Source: Doryteuthis pealeii (Eukaryota; Mollusca; Cephalopoda; Myopsida; Loliginidae). From it: a stretch of DNA of 64,000 bases. The stretch is from contig CM042143.1 of NCBI GenBank assembly GCA_023376005.1, positions 87,633,508 through 87,697,507 on the forward strand, written 5' to 3'. The position numbers and the translations under genes were made by a program. The notes beneath the pieces were generated by a model. That model worked only from the letters and a program-made list of their open reading frames with translations, did not search any database and was not told the origin of the DNA. Below are positions 31,875 through 42,934 of the stretch, piece after piece (within the stretch, counting starts at the first letter, position 1; each line of letters begins with the position of its first letter).

Positions 31875-32812
31875 ACAGGATTTTCTACTACAAAGAACTA
31901 AACTCTTGTTCTCCCTAGGATTTACCGGGTTTTCTGCTAGAAAGAACTAAACTCTTGTTCTCCCTAGGATTTACTGGGTTTTCTGCTACAAAGAACTAAA
32001 CTCTTGTTCTCCCTAGGATTTACCGGGTTTTCTGCTACAAAGAACTAAAACTCTCTCCTAGGATTTACTGGGTTTTTTGCTACAAAGAACTAAACTCTTG
32101 TTCTCCCTAGGATTTACTGGGTTTTCTGCTACAAAGAACTAAACTCTTGTTCTCCCTAGGATTTACCGGGTTTTCTGCTACAAAGAACTAAACTCTTGTT
32201 CTCCCTAGGATTTACTGGGTTTCTGCTACAAAGAACTAAACTCTTGTTCTCCCTAGGATTTACTGGGTTTTCTGCTACAAAGAACTAAACTCTTGTTCTC
32301 CCTAGGATTTACTGGGTTTTCTGCTACAAGAACTAAACTCTTGTTCTCTGAACTAAACTCTTGTTCTCCCTAGGATTTACTGGGTTTTCTGCTACAAAGA
32401 ACTAAACTCTTGTTCTCCTAGGATTTACCGGGTTTTCTGCTACAAAGAATTACACTCTTGTTCTCCCTAGGATTTACCGGGTTTTCTGCTAGGATATAAC
32501 TGGTTTTCCGCTACAAAGAACTACATTCTCGTTCTACCTACGATTTCAAGGACTATAACTGGGTTCTCTGCTACAAGGAACTACACTCTCGTTCTACCTG
32601 GGATTTCAAAGACTATAACTTGGTTTTCTGCTACCAGGAGTACACTCTTGTTCTACCTGGGATTTCAAGGACTAACTAGGTTTTCTGCTACAAAGAGTAC
32701 ATTCTTGTACTACCTAGTATTTCAAGGACTAAATTGGATTCTGTGCTACAAGGAGTTGACTCTTTGTATACCTATGATTTCAAGGAATACAAAAGACTTT
32801 CTACTACTGGTT
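31875..32812. repeat. Tandem repeat array, 49-bp monomer decaying to ~64 bp
   Basis: About 12 monomers of 'agaactaaactcttgttctc' ... 'gggttttctgctacaa' (49 bp) fill 31890-32500 with little variation. From ~32500 the units gain 'caaggactataa'-type sequence and diverge, to ~32812. Plus-strand reading shows no conserved frame. Confidence 0.9.
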
Positions 32813-32929
32813 TTACAATTAGAACTAAACGCCTAAAATGGTGACCAAAATTATAGCAGAATGAAAACTTTTAATTCAGATCAGGTATATTTCACTTAAT
32901 CATTGAGCTTGTGTAGCATCCAGCCCTTG

Positions 32930-33110
32930 GTATAGGTGATGGATAAAAAAATCCTGACCTTCCACCATGTCAGATTAATACAAGGTCTATTCAACGTGAG
33001 GATTTGTTTTTATGGGGCATCCAGCGAGGATCGAAATCGATTTTCAATAGTAATGGATCAACGAGACTAGTTTGCTAACCATTACACTATGACAAATACA
33101 TACAAGATAG
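32930..33110 (-). mobile_element. tRNA-derived SINE copy
   Basis: The minus-strand head 'gtcatagtgtaatggttagc' (A box) near 33090 and 'atttcgatcctcgctggat' (B box) lead into 'cctcacgttgaatagacc' and 'ctgacatggtggaagg', sequence shared with the 5' side of SINE G copies. It may be the head-bearing form of that family. Confidence 0.5.
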
Positions 33111-33308
33111 GAATACTGCAAAATTTATTGATACTTTGTGTAATGCATAAAACAAAAGAGGTAGCCAGGGTTTTGCCCTTATAAGCACTTTGGCGGCAAC
33201 AGTGAGTGTTTATTCCGTATTTAGGTCATTCTCTTGGTGATTATAAAAGTGGGAGATTTATGTTTATCTCTGTATCTCTACAAGCATGAAAGGAAATGCA
33301 TGCGTAAG

Positions 33309-33314
33309 GCATAT

Positions 33315-33358
<44 letters not shown>
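33309..33358. repeat. (TA)n microsatellite
   Basis: TA repeat with two slips, ~50 bp. Confidence 0.9.
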
Positions 33359-33359
<1 letters not shown>

Positions 33360-33372
33360 AGGAAAATATTGC

Positions 33373-33780
33373 TGATGATTTTAGTATAGAAGTACATTGT
33401 AAAGTATTATAAGAATGCACTGGGAATGATTTAATACTAATCAACCTATCAATCAATCTATATCTATCTATCTATCTATCTTCAGTAAATCAATAAACCC
33501 TTGCATTTTCTATCAGTTAATTTCCATCTAAACTAAAGCAATGGGATTTTATTATTTCTAGTGCAACATTATACAATCAAAATTGATATCATACGGTATC
33601 ATATATTATTTTACAATAGAAATGCAATGCAAGTGATTTTACGACAGAATGTATTGCAAAGGATTTTACTAGAAGAATATATTATAAATTATTTTACAAT
33701 AGAAATGCATTGCGAATGATCTTACTATAGAAATGCATTGTGAATGATCTTACTATAGAAATGCATTAGAGATGATTTTA
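33373..33780. repeat. Degenerate tandem repeat, ~28-bp unit
   Basis: Units such as 'gatcttactatagaaatgca' plus 'ttgtgaat' are clear at 33690-33780. Weaker versions ('gattttagtatagaagtaca') extend back to 33373, interrupted by other AT-rich DNA. Confidence 0.65.
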
Positions 33781-33867
33781 AGCGCATCTTTAGTATCACC
33801 CATAAATAAGTACATCATGAACAAACCCTTTCCCATTATTGATTTATATTATTATATAATTTTATAA

Positions 33868-33870
33868 TTA

Positions 33871-33926
<56 letters not shown>
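33868..33926. repeat. (TTA)n microsatellite
   Basis: Pure TTA/ATT repeat of ~59 bp ending at the CTAG terminus of Hel-2. Confidence 0.95.
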
Positions 33927-33927
<1 letters not shown>

Positions 33928-34566
33928 TAGCAAATATATGCACCTCCGGGTGCAAGTATTTAAGTTTTAATGTAATAAAATTTGTATTAAATTGCAAAGC
34001 TAATGAAACTAAATAAAATACAGATAAAAAGATTGAAACAGAGGAGTATGATAAAAGAAAACAGAGGGAGTATAATAAAAAATGGAACAACTGAAACTTA
34101 CTCTTCCATCACTCTCATCTTTCATTGTTATTTTTTCTTATTTAAGTATTTAGTTATAAGAGGAAGTAAAGAATAAAATGACAATTATTTTATCTTGAAT
34201 GGATTTCATTTAAGATTCATTGAAGAGACTTTTGCTTATATTCATTAAAATAAAACCAAACAGTTAGAAATCAATAATACTAAGCACATATTTATTAATT
34301 CGATTTTTTAATATTGATATGCAAATTAGCCTTCCGTTTACACTGAAACCGCTATTTCGTTGTATATATAAATATAATTGCATGTTGTCAGTATGTAGAC
34401 ATAGTTAACAGTATTAATAATGTAAGATAATTTTATTAATAATTGAGGTTTAGATAAAAATAAAATCATGGAGAATGTGATGTCAATAACTAAGAGAATT
34501 GTGACTTGAGTAGTAATATAGTTTCGGTTACAGACAGAAAAACACACAATCTCCATTATAATAAGA
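33927..34566 (-). mobile_element. Hel-2 non-autonomous Helitron, complete (640 bp)
   Basis: The minus-strand 5' end is TCTTATTATAATGGAGATTG at 34566. The 3' end is the hairpin GCACC-CGGA-GGTGC followed by 'atatatttgctag' and T (CTAG|T) at 33927. The body includes 'ctgtaaccgaaact' and 'acattaaaacttaaatactt'. No Rep/helicase frame. This copy defines the family. Confidence 0.75.
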
Positions 34567-34654
34567 TTAATATAGACCTATATTAAATCATTTGGCCATG
34601 TATAGAGTACAAAAATCACTTTCTTGTTATTAATATAGATATCATATGTAATCA

Positions 34655-34815
34655 CCCAACCTCTCCACCATGAGCAGGATGTGACACAAGGTCAATATTT
34701 TAAGCAGAGTACAGCTGGTTTGAATTTAAGGTTTTCCTTTTCCTAGACTAGTTGCCTTACCAAGAATTAAAAAAAAACAGTCTGTCCTACTATTTATCAC
34801 TTACTTAAATTACTC
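34655..34815 (-). mobile_element. SINE B copy, 3' part
   Basis: Minus strand 'tcatggtggagaggttggg' end at 34655 with 'gcttaaaatattgacc' and 'gataaatagtaggacag'. The head is missing. Confidence 0.7.
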
Positions 34816-34829
34816 GGCAGCTTTTAAAA

Positions 34830-35290
34830 CCCATTTCTTTTTTCTATTTAACGCATAGATTGGACTATTACAGGTACTACCACTCCGACTCAGAGTGAAC
34901 CTGGGAGTGATTGTGATGAAAGGGTACTGCACACTCACCGGAGCTCCAAAATTGGAACTTCATTATTAGATGAAATTTAACATCATACCTAGGACTTTAG
35001 GACCCCCAGCCACCGCTTTCTAGCACATATATGATAAAAAGAGTTGGGGGTTTGCCATAAGGGCAATAGGGTTGGTAAAATCATATAGTTGCTCAGAATT
35101 GATGTGACCAGCCGATTGATCAGAGAGCGGTTCTCCAACCACTCGTTTTGGCAAAGGGCCAAAATGGAGTGTTGCAAATCATAGACTGCTCAGCTACCAG
35201 GGCCCCGTCCTTAAGCATCAAGGGTCACCACCCACGGCCAATAGGCGGCCCCTTCCGCAGAGGTGCAGTCGGTGTATTCTTCTGCCCCAG
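34830..35290 (-). repeat. Repeat D retroposon copy
   Basis: 'ctatttaacgcatagattgg', 'ggtactaccactccgactca', 'gaccagccgattgatcagag', 'gtcggtgtattcttctgccc' in family order. The tail side is missing. Confidence 0.7.
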
Positions 35291-35803
35291 CAGATGCCGT
35301 GCTATGGATGTCCATATGTTTCTATAAGTACACATTTGCTTTAATACTTATACATGAATACATACATTTCCCCATCCTCTCTTTCTTTTTTTTTATCTCT
35401 CTCTTTCATTCTTTCTTTCTTTCTCTCTCTTTCTCTTTCATTCTCTTCTTTTTTTTCTCCGTTTCTCTCTCTCTCTCTCTCTTTCTCTTTCATTCTCTCT
35501 TTCTCCGTGTCTCTCTCTCTCTTTCTTCATTTTTTCTTTCTTTCTCTCATTTTCTCTTTCTTTATCCTTTCTCTCTGTCTCTCTTCTTTCTCTCTTTCTC
35601 TCTCCTTTCTCTCTCTTCTTTCTCTCTCCTTTCTCTCTCTCTTCTTTCTCTTCTCTTTTCTCTCTCTCTCTTCTCTTTCTCCCTTTCTCTCTCTCTCTCT
35701 TTCTCCCTTTCTCTCTTTCTATCTCCTCTTCTCTCTCTCTCTCTCTTTCTATCTCCCTTTCTCTCTCTCTTTCTTCTCTCTCTCTCTCTTTCTTCTCTCT
35801 CTC

Positions 35804-35834
<31 letters not shown>

Positions 35835-36510
35835 CTTTCTCTCTCTCTTTCTCTCTCCTTCTCTCTCTCTCTTCTCTTTCTCTCTCTCTCTCTCTCCTTC
35901 TCCTCTTCTCTTTCTCTCTCTCCTTTCTTTTTCTCTCTTTCTTCTCTCTTTCTTCTCCCTTTCTCTCTTTCTTTCTCCTTTCTCTCTCTCTATCCCTTTC
36001 TCTCTCTCTTCTTTATCCCTTTCTCTCTCTCTTTCTCCCTTTCTCTCTCTCTCTCTCCTTTCTCTCTCTTCTCTTTCTCTCTCCCTCCTTTCTCTCTCTC
36101 TCTCTCCTCCCTCTCTCTCTCTCTCCTTTTTCTCTCTCTCTCTCTCTCCTTTTCTCTCTCTCTCTCTCCCTTTCTCTCTCTCTCTCTCCCTCTCTTCCCT
36201 CTCTCTCTCTCTTCTTTATCTTTCTCTCTCTCTCTTCCCCTTTCTCCCTCTCTCTCTTCTTTATCCCTTTCTCCCTCTCTCTCTTTCTTTATCCCTTTCT
36301 CCTTTCTCTCTTCTCTCATATGTATACAGAATCACTTTTTCTACTCTCACCCCCCCCTTTTAAACACGCACAAATATACGCGCATCCGCGTCCCTTACTG
36401 CTATCACGTGATGCTCATAATTTATCCCTTTTTCCTGATAGTCGTACAAATATAATCCGCTTTTTCATAAACACGGTCCGCTATTAACATACAACATGCG
36501 TACACGGGGA
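35177..36510. repeat. Segmental duplication, copy 2, with ~940-bp CT-rich tract (35374-36320)
   Basis: The flanks match 29440-29970, including 'tatggatgtccatatgtttc' on the left and 'atgtatacagaatcactttt' on the right. The intervening (CT)/(CTTT) tract is nearly eight times longer than in copy 1. Apparent proteins of 366-377 residues here are poly-Ser/Leu translations of the tract. Confidence 0.85.
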
Positions 36511-36888
36511 CAAAAGGCAATGCTTATTAAAGGCCGGGCTTGTTCTCTCAAGATATTATGTTCGCCAATTATTAGCGTCCGCATCATAAAAATTACATCC
36601 TAACCAATTTTACATAGATATGTAATTTTATTTTGCTAGATACCATATACAATATCGCCCAAAAAGAAGTGCATTTCTGCCAACTTTATAGAGATATGGA
36701 ATTTTATTTAGCTAGTTAGTTAGCTAACTAACTAGATAGATAGATAGATAGATACCGTAGAGTGTATGGCCTGTAAAGAAGTGCATACCTAACAATTTTA
36801 AATAGACATTGAGTTTTATTTAGACTGCTAAATGCCGTATAGAAAGTATCGCCGATAGAGAAGTACACCCCTAACAATTTTAAATGCA

Positions 36889-37429
36889 CCAGCAGAAGTA
36901 TGCGCTCTCTGGGCGCAAATATTTAAGTTTTAATGTAATAAAATATTATATTAAATTAGAAAGACTAACAAAACTAGATAAGAACGAATATAAAAATATT
37001 ACGCTTATTTTAATAATATTTTGATTGATTTCTATATAAAATTATATATAAGATTGTTTTTAATACGTTTGAGAATAACATGATTGTATCAGAAATCAGT
37101 AACAGCAAATAATAATTTATTAAACCCAGATTTATTAAAATCATTATGTAAATTATTCCTACCATATACTATGTAAATATTTATTTCTTAGAGATATATA
37201 ACACATATTTCAGGTTTTTAAATGCATTAATAATATGGGTAGTTTTGCAGCAAATCTATCCCAGCTACACTTTAATAGAGACATCGTTAATAAATAAAAT
37301 GACCCATAAGATTAAATAATGACTATTTCATAATCGTTGAGAATATAAATTAAATAGCTAAGGAAATCGTGATGTCAGTAGTGACGTAGTTTCGGTTACA
37401 GACAGATAGTTACATAATCTCTATTATGA
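36889..37429 (-). mobile_element. Hel-2 Helitron, near complete (~540 bp)
   Basis: The minus-strand 3' end is hairpin GCGCCC-AGA-GAGCGC-like sequence then 'tacttctgctgg' and T (CTGG, still CTRR). The body 'ctaacaaaactagataagaa' complement and 'ctgtaaccgaaactacgtca' match 33927-34566. Confidence 0.7.
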
Positions 37430-37604
37430 TATGGTATGGGGTTTTAATTAGACTGATAGATACCGTAGAGAGTATCGCCTATAATGTGTTGTCTGTAAAT
37501 GTGTACAAGTTCTGTGTGATGGATATTTCTTTTTAGGGCCGGAATGATAAGTAGTAGTAACCCTTTCTGATGTAGCTGTTTGAAGTCGTTAATACAAGGT
37601 AGTA

Positions 37605-37845
37605 CCGTGTTTCCACGAAAATAAGACAGGGCTTATATTAATTTTTCACTCCAAAATATAACACTAGGGCCTATTTTTGGGTTGATGTCTTATTCTTCAC
37701 ATATCGAAAAAACGACATGACAAGGCAGAAAATTACGAAATTTCTAAATAAGCACAAATTACGAAAAAACTTTATTAACGACAACTTTCGTGTACTTTAT
37801 GAAATGAACTTATTTGCCTGACCAGGAAAACTATAGGTTGGAATT

Positions 37846-37885
<40 letters not shown>

Positions 37886-38014
37886 CGTGCTACAGCTTTT
37901 CCTGAGCATCCGGCTAAATAGCACAAGCAAACGCACATCATCTTGATCATTGACGAAGACGAGTGTTTGCCAGGTCTTATTTTGCAGGTAAGTCTTATTT
38001 TCGGGGAAACATGA
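37605..38014. mobile_element. 410-bp TIR DNA transposon
   Basis: The ends CCGTGTTTCCACGAAAATAA and the complement of 'gtcttattttcggggaaaca' are inverted repeats of ~24 bp. TAGTA occurs on both sides (37600-37604, 38015-38019), giving a 5-bp or TA target duplication. The interior holds a (GT)n tract at ~37850-37880 and no transposase. Confidence 0.7.
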
Positions 38015-38189
38015 TAGTAGCCAGTTTGAGACTATGGATCGTTAAAAGTGGTTGAATTGGCAACCAGTCCATATTCTATACCTCAAGGATGTCAAACATG
38101 CGGCCATGGAACTGCCTGCGACCCTCAACAAACAAGTGCGACCCGCACACAGACTGCGCTCCCATACGGTGCTTTTATGCTTTTTTCAT

Positions 38190-38442
38190 GGGAAATGGAC
38201 TCGTCGCCCCGAGTTCAAATCCTGGACGTGGTAATTGCATTTTCACTTAACGCTAATACCCTTGGGAAAGGTATGAATCCTACTCTCCCTCCAGCTATGG
38301 ATAAATAGTAGGGCAGACTGGGCTCTTTAACCTTGGTTAGGCAACCGGCCTAGGAGAAGGAAAACTCTGAAATCAAACCTGCTGAACTCCGCTTAAGAAA
38401 TTGACCTTGTGTCGCATCCTGCTCGTGCGGAGGGGTTGGTAA
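38190..38442 (+). mobile_element. SINE B copy
   Basis: Starts 'catgggaaatggactcgtcg', B box 'cgagttcaaatcctggacg', full body, end 'gtgcggaggggttggtaaat' with a TACA tail. The A box is missing. Confidence 0.85.
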
Positions 38443-38981
38443 ATACATACATACGGCGCTTTTACAGTTTCCTAGGTTTAAAAAGATTTTTTTCCTACAC
38501 ATCTTGGGCGAAAGCGGTCGTTTATTTTCATAAAGGCAATGTATTGTAAAGAAACATATTGTTATCAACGCATTGTCTCTCACCTCTTCCTTTGAGTGGT
38601 GGAAGGAGGAGGCTAACTAAGTCAATGAAAGGGAGTGAGTCTTTCCTCTTGCCTTCTTCTACTTTCAATCAACACATGGCTATAATTGAATGTGACAGTG
38701 ACACTTGTTAATTTTATTATTTGAACTCGGTTATTTTACATTCTTTTTAACTAAAATGTTTTTTTTTAGACTCATTGGATTTTAGTCGATAATAATGATA
38801 GCAATCATCACTTTGTTCTGTTAATGTAGAAGATGGATTTAAAGACTTAATTCTCATGTGCGGCCCTCATAACATACATATGTAATCCATGCGGCCATAG
38901 GGGGCTACTCAATTTGACATACCTGCTGTGCAAGACTGGTAAGACTTTTTCTTCGTGTCTTGAGTACATGGAATATATATT

Positions 38982-39235
38982 TACCAACCCCTCCGCATGA
39001 GCAGGATGTGACACCAGGTCAATTTCTTAAGCGGAGTTCAACAGGTTTAAATTCAGAGTTTTCCTTCTCCTAGACAGGTTGCTTAACCAAGGTTAAAGAA
39101 CCCAGTCTGTCCTACTATTTACCCATAGCTGGAGGGAAAGTAGGATTCGCTAAGTGAAATGCAATTACGACGTCCAGGATTTGAACTCGGTGACGAGTCC
39201 ATTTCCCATGGCTTTAACCATTACACCAGGCGCTT
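38982..39235 (-). mobile_element. SINE B copy, full length
   Basis: Minus-strand head 'gcctggtgtaatggttaaag' at 39235, B box 'cgagttcaaatcctggacg', body and 'catgcggaggggttgg' end. Opposite orientation to the copy at 38190. Confidence 0.85.
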
Positions 39236-39359
39236 CCTGATCACATGGAATATATGATTTTAACGGCATGCCAACCTGTATAGGATTATTCTATATCTAG
39301 AATCTAGGTAATTGAGTTCATTGTATGTTCATATTTACATTGTGTGGTTGATTCTTAAG

Positions 39360-39592
39360 TAGTCCTCGTGATGTAGTTGAGTAACGTGATGGACTGCGAC
39401 ATAGTATTAAGCGAGTTCGAATCCAGTTGCGCTATTACATTCACTTTTGGACTAATGCCCTTGGGAAATGTATGAATCTCATCCCCACAGCTATGGGTTA
39501 AATAATACCACAACTATTCTTCTGCAAGGATGGACTTGTAATTAAATAACCCAAGACGGTTGATATGCCATTAAACAAAGAAACCATTAAGA
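39360..39592 (+). mobile_element. SINE H copy
   Basis: tRNA-like head with 'tagttgagtaacgtgatgga' and B box 'gcgagttcgaatccag'. The body 'aatgcccttgggaaatgtat' resembles SINE B, but the end 'tgatatgccattaaacaaag' is distinct and recurs at 46160-46283 and ~2165-2226. Confidence 0.6.
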
Positions 39593-39694
39593 GGTCTTTT
39601 TGCACACGGTCTTATCGAATACGAATAGTTTTTAAATAGATCTATTCAACCCATAGATGGGACGCGAACAGGTACTGCCACTCCGGCTCAGAGT

Positions 39695-39930
39695 AGTTAT
39701 TTACTGACATCCTACCATGTCAGTTGAACACAGCGTCCGATTAACGTGAGGAACCACGCACAAACCGAAGCTCATGCAGTGGTAAGTGTTAAGAATTACG
39801 TGTATCTTCTGAGGCACCCCAGGCACTGGGCAATAAACACAACCCTTCCTCTTTTAGACAAAGTGGGCAGGTGTTGCCAGGAGGGATGGCCCTCAGGGAT
39901 CAATGCTGATATTATATATCTTACCGGTCC
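39695..39930 (+). mobile_element. SINE G copy
   Basis: 'ttactgacatcctaccatgt', 'aacgtgaggaaccacgcac', 'gaggcaccccaggcactggg' and 'aataaacacaacccttcctc'. It is preceded by a Repeat D fragment ('cccatagatgggacgcgaac'). Confidence 0.6.
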
Positions 39931-40439
39931 AAAAGACCTGGGAGTAGTGCCAAGCCAAAGAAGTGGTTCCAAATTTCCAGACCTGGAGATGCAATTTAAT
40001 GTCATATCCAGGACACCCCTTTTGGAGAGGATCTTAACCCTTTACTGTGGATACCGTCGGCGTATTCTAAGCCCCGCTTAGAATTTCCGCATTAGAAAGA
40101 CATGTGGTTAGGTGAAATAAACATTTGAACAAAAATAACATTTCAGAAAACTAAAGAAAAGATCATATGTAAATAAAGACAAAATATGAAAAGTGAAACG
40201 AATTACATTTCAGAAAAATAAATATACCCGTAAAACTTAATGGCGGAAGAGGGAAAACAAGATGGAAGAAAAATATATAAAACATCCTGCTCTTTAGTAG
40301 CGCCACCTAGCGTCGTGCATCATAATGGCGAGGCGGATGTAAGGTTTGTTTAGTCTGGAGATGAGCGATGAACACGTGGCAGCGTTTAGCCAATAGCTAA
40401 GAAATACGATATTTATCCCCCACCCCCACCCCGCAGTTA

Positions 40440-40650
40440 CGGTGCTGGGATATGATACAAGGTCGTTTTACTATAGGGTGCCTCACAGGAAGCATGCCTC
40501 CAGAAGTGGTGTGTGTAAAATTGCTCATATCCCTTCAGCATTCCCTTTCCGTGGCGCCTCAGGCACCGAGCGATAAACCCAGCCCTTACTCTGTTTAGGC
40601 AGGTACTAACTGTAGGGAGGGGGGGGGCTGAAAGTAAGCTATTAATATTT
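40440..40650 (+). mobile_element. SINE G copy, diverged
   Basis: 'gggtgcctcacaggaagca', 'gtggcgcctcaggcaccgag', 'gataaacccagcccttactc'. Flanked by CCCC-rich sequence. Confidence 0.5.
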
Positions 40651-40919
40651 CTCACGCACCGGAATCTGAATTAGGCGTCTTTATTGCTGCTTCTATAATC
40701 AAAACGCGGACCGAGTTGTAAACATTGCTTTCCGTTTCAGACTTAGCGGTCTGATTTACTTTCTCTATTTTAATTTGTTTGAGTTAAATATGGTAGACAA
40801 AATGGCGAAAATATACTTCTGCATTTATTCTATCGACGGTGCAAGTTTTGCAGTTTACCAAGCAAGTGTGTGTGAGTATGTGTGTAGTGGACATGAACCA
40901 GAAAAGTTGGAAAAAATGC

Positions 40920-41105
40920 ATGGCTGGTTGGGTTCTACGGCATGTCAACCCTTGTTGGGTCATTTTATGCCGGAGACGTGTGATTCATTCTTAACGAGTA
41001 CTCAATTTTTTAAAACTAATTTTATTCAAACACATTTTTCAAAACCCTTTTTCCCCCTATTTAACCCATAGACGGGACCCTAATAGGTACTACCACTCCG
41101 GAAAA
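40920..41105 (-). repeat. Repeat D, tail-side fragment
   Basis: 'ggttgggttctacggcatgt', 'gggtcattttatgccgga', 'acccatagacgggaccctaa', 'taccactccgg', then stops. Confidence 0.65.
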
Positions 41106-41503
41106 ATGCATGAATTTGTCCACTCAACTATCTGTGTCTGTGTTTCTGTGTTTCTTTTTCTCTGTCTCTGTCTATCTGTCCGTCTCTCTCTCTATATATA
41201 TAATATCGCATAATTTATACTTAGATTCAGTTGTCTCCCCACCTCTCTCTCTCTCAATAATTTTTCGCCTATTTGCTACTTACCCTCATACGTCCTATCT
41301 CTGTCTATCTGTCTGTTTCTCTCTCTTTCAATCTCTATCTTCAAACCGTTTGTCCTTCACATACATTAGCATTCACATTCCCCCCCCTCTCTCTCTCCTC
41401 CCTCATACTATAACTACTACTACTCGTATTTTTCGTTGGATGCTATATACTACTGTCCTTGTATCATACTAGGCTCGGCTTAATAAATAACAACATACTC
41501 AGT

Positions 41504-41513
41504 ACACACACAC

Positions 41514-41603
<90 letters not shown>
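41504..41603. repeat. (CA)n(CT)n compound microsatellite
   Basis: ~45 bp of CA followed by ~54 bp of CT. Confidence 0.95.
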
Positions 41604-41606
<3 letters not shown>

Positions 41607-41737
41607 ACACTGTCAATTTCTCTTTAAATTTTGAGTACATGTGAAAAGGGATTTATTAAGTAGAAAGCTTAAGCCGTAGATTGAAACAATTGTCCCGGAT
41701 GCTTAACTAAATTCTTAAACTGATTACAAATACGAGA

Positions 41738-41856
41738 GCTTACGGTCAAGTCACGTTGAAAGCACCGGTTCCCACTAGATTCCCGAACTTAAGGAGCGAT
41801 GATCCTGTTCTATACTTAGATGGGTGACCATTTAAGCAACAGCAGGTACTGTAAGC
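41738..41856 (+). repeat. 5S rRNA-like retrosequence
   Basis: The 119-bp segment aligns by eye end to end with 5S rRNA: 'gcttacggtcaagtcacgtt' (5' stem side), 'cccgaacttaaggagcg' (A-box region), 'cttagatgggtgacc' (C-box region) and 'gtactgtaagc' (3' end). Length equals 5S (~120 nt), but many paired positions differ, and a second copy lies at 60197. A 5S-derived retroposon or SINE head fits better than a working gene. Confidence 0.6.
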
Positions 41857-42187
41857 AATATATCAAAATCTTGTGGCCTGGTTAGGCGCCAGAATAAAAA
41901 CACAAGAGAGGAAATGAGTTAAATACATATATTAACAAAGAACAGTAGTATAAACATATACACACGAGAATGTTACTCGCGAGGCTGTTTTATCAGCTAT
42001 CCGCTGAAATATTAACTTTCGCTTAAGTGCAGAACCTGCTGCTATTTATAGTTGGAAGAGTTCATGCGCACGTGGTAAATTACCATAACACAAAATGACT
42101 TGATTCGGTATTAAATGACCCGAAAAGTGTTAATATGCCGTAAGACAAAACAACAAACAAACAAATACGAGAATCAACAATAATGAA

Positions 42188-42790
42188 AGCGAGGTTGGTT
42201 GGTTGGATTTTACGGCATGTCAACCCATTGGGTCATTTTATGCCGAAGAACATTTATTTTATTCGTTCTTGATGGGTACTTAATTTAAAAAAAAAAATTT
42301 TTAAACACATTTTATTTTAAAAATTATTTTTTCTTTTTAACCCGTAAATGATACCCTAACAGGTACTACCATACCATAATAGCGATGAAGGGGTACTCCA
42401 CACTTCTCAGAGCTCCAGAATTGGAGCTTTCCCAATAGATGCAGTTTAACGCCATACCCTAGACACTACGACCCTCGGCCACCACTTTCTAGCATATATA
42501 TGATAAAAAGGGTTGAGGTTGCCATAAGGGCAATAGAGCCGGGACTATCATATATATTCTAAGGGTTGACGTGACCAGCCGATTGATCAGAGGGGGCCTT
42601 TCCAACCGTCCGTCTAACGTAAGTAAGCGCAAAAGTGGAGTGTTGCATGTCATGGATTGCTCAGGGTTCCTTCTTTAAGCATTACAGGCCACCAGCCACG
42701 ATCAACAGTTTGCCCCACTGGGGGGGGGGTCTTACCTCTCTGCAGAGGTGCAGTCGGTGTATTCGACAGCCCCAGCCGACAGGGCCGAGT
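42188..42790 (-). repeat. Repeat D retroposon copy, full length
   Basis: Tail side 'ggttggttggattttacggc' at the left, then all body modules to 'gtattcgacagccccagccg'. This ~600-bp copy sets the length of the family. Confidence 0.75.
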
Positions 42791-42934
42791 GAGGTTGGAT
42801 ACAGGTGAAAGTGAGACCAATAATAGTCGAACTATGGAAACGGGCCCCAGAAAGACAGAACAGTAAAAGGGAGACTCAAAGTTTTATTAGATTTCTATCT
42901 ATACGAAACAGTTTAAGATCTACCTATGTATTTA

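Noticed and set aside
35263..36487. Open frames of 366 and 377 residues
   Set aside because: Both are Ser/Leu/Phe-only translations of a (CT)/(CTTT) tract in overlapping frames; no non-repetitive domain, and the second duplication copy has a completely different length.
41738..41856. Functional 5S rRNA gene
   Set aside because: Full length, but many positions expected to be conserved differ and the second copy shares non-5S changes, which fits a retroposon lineage.
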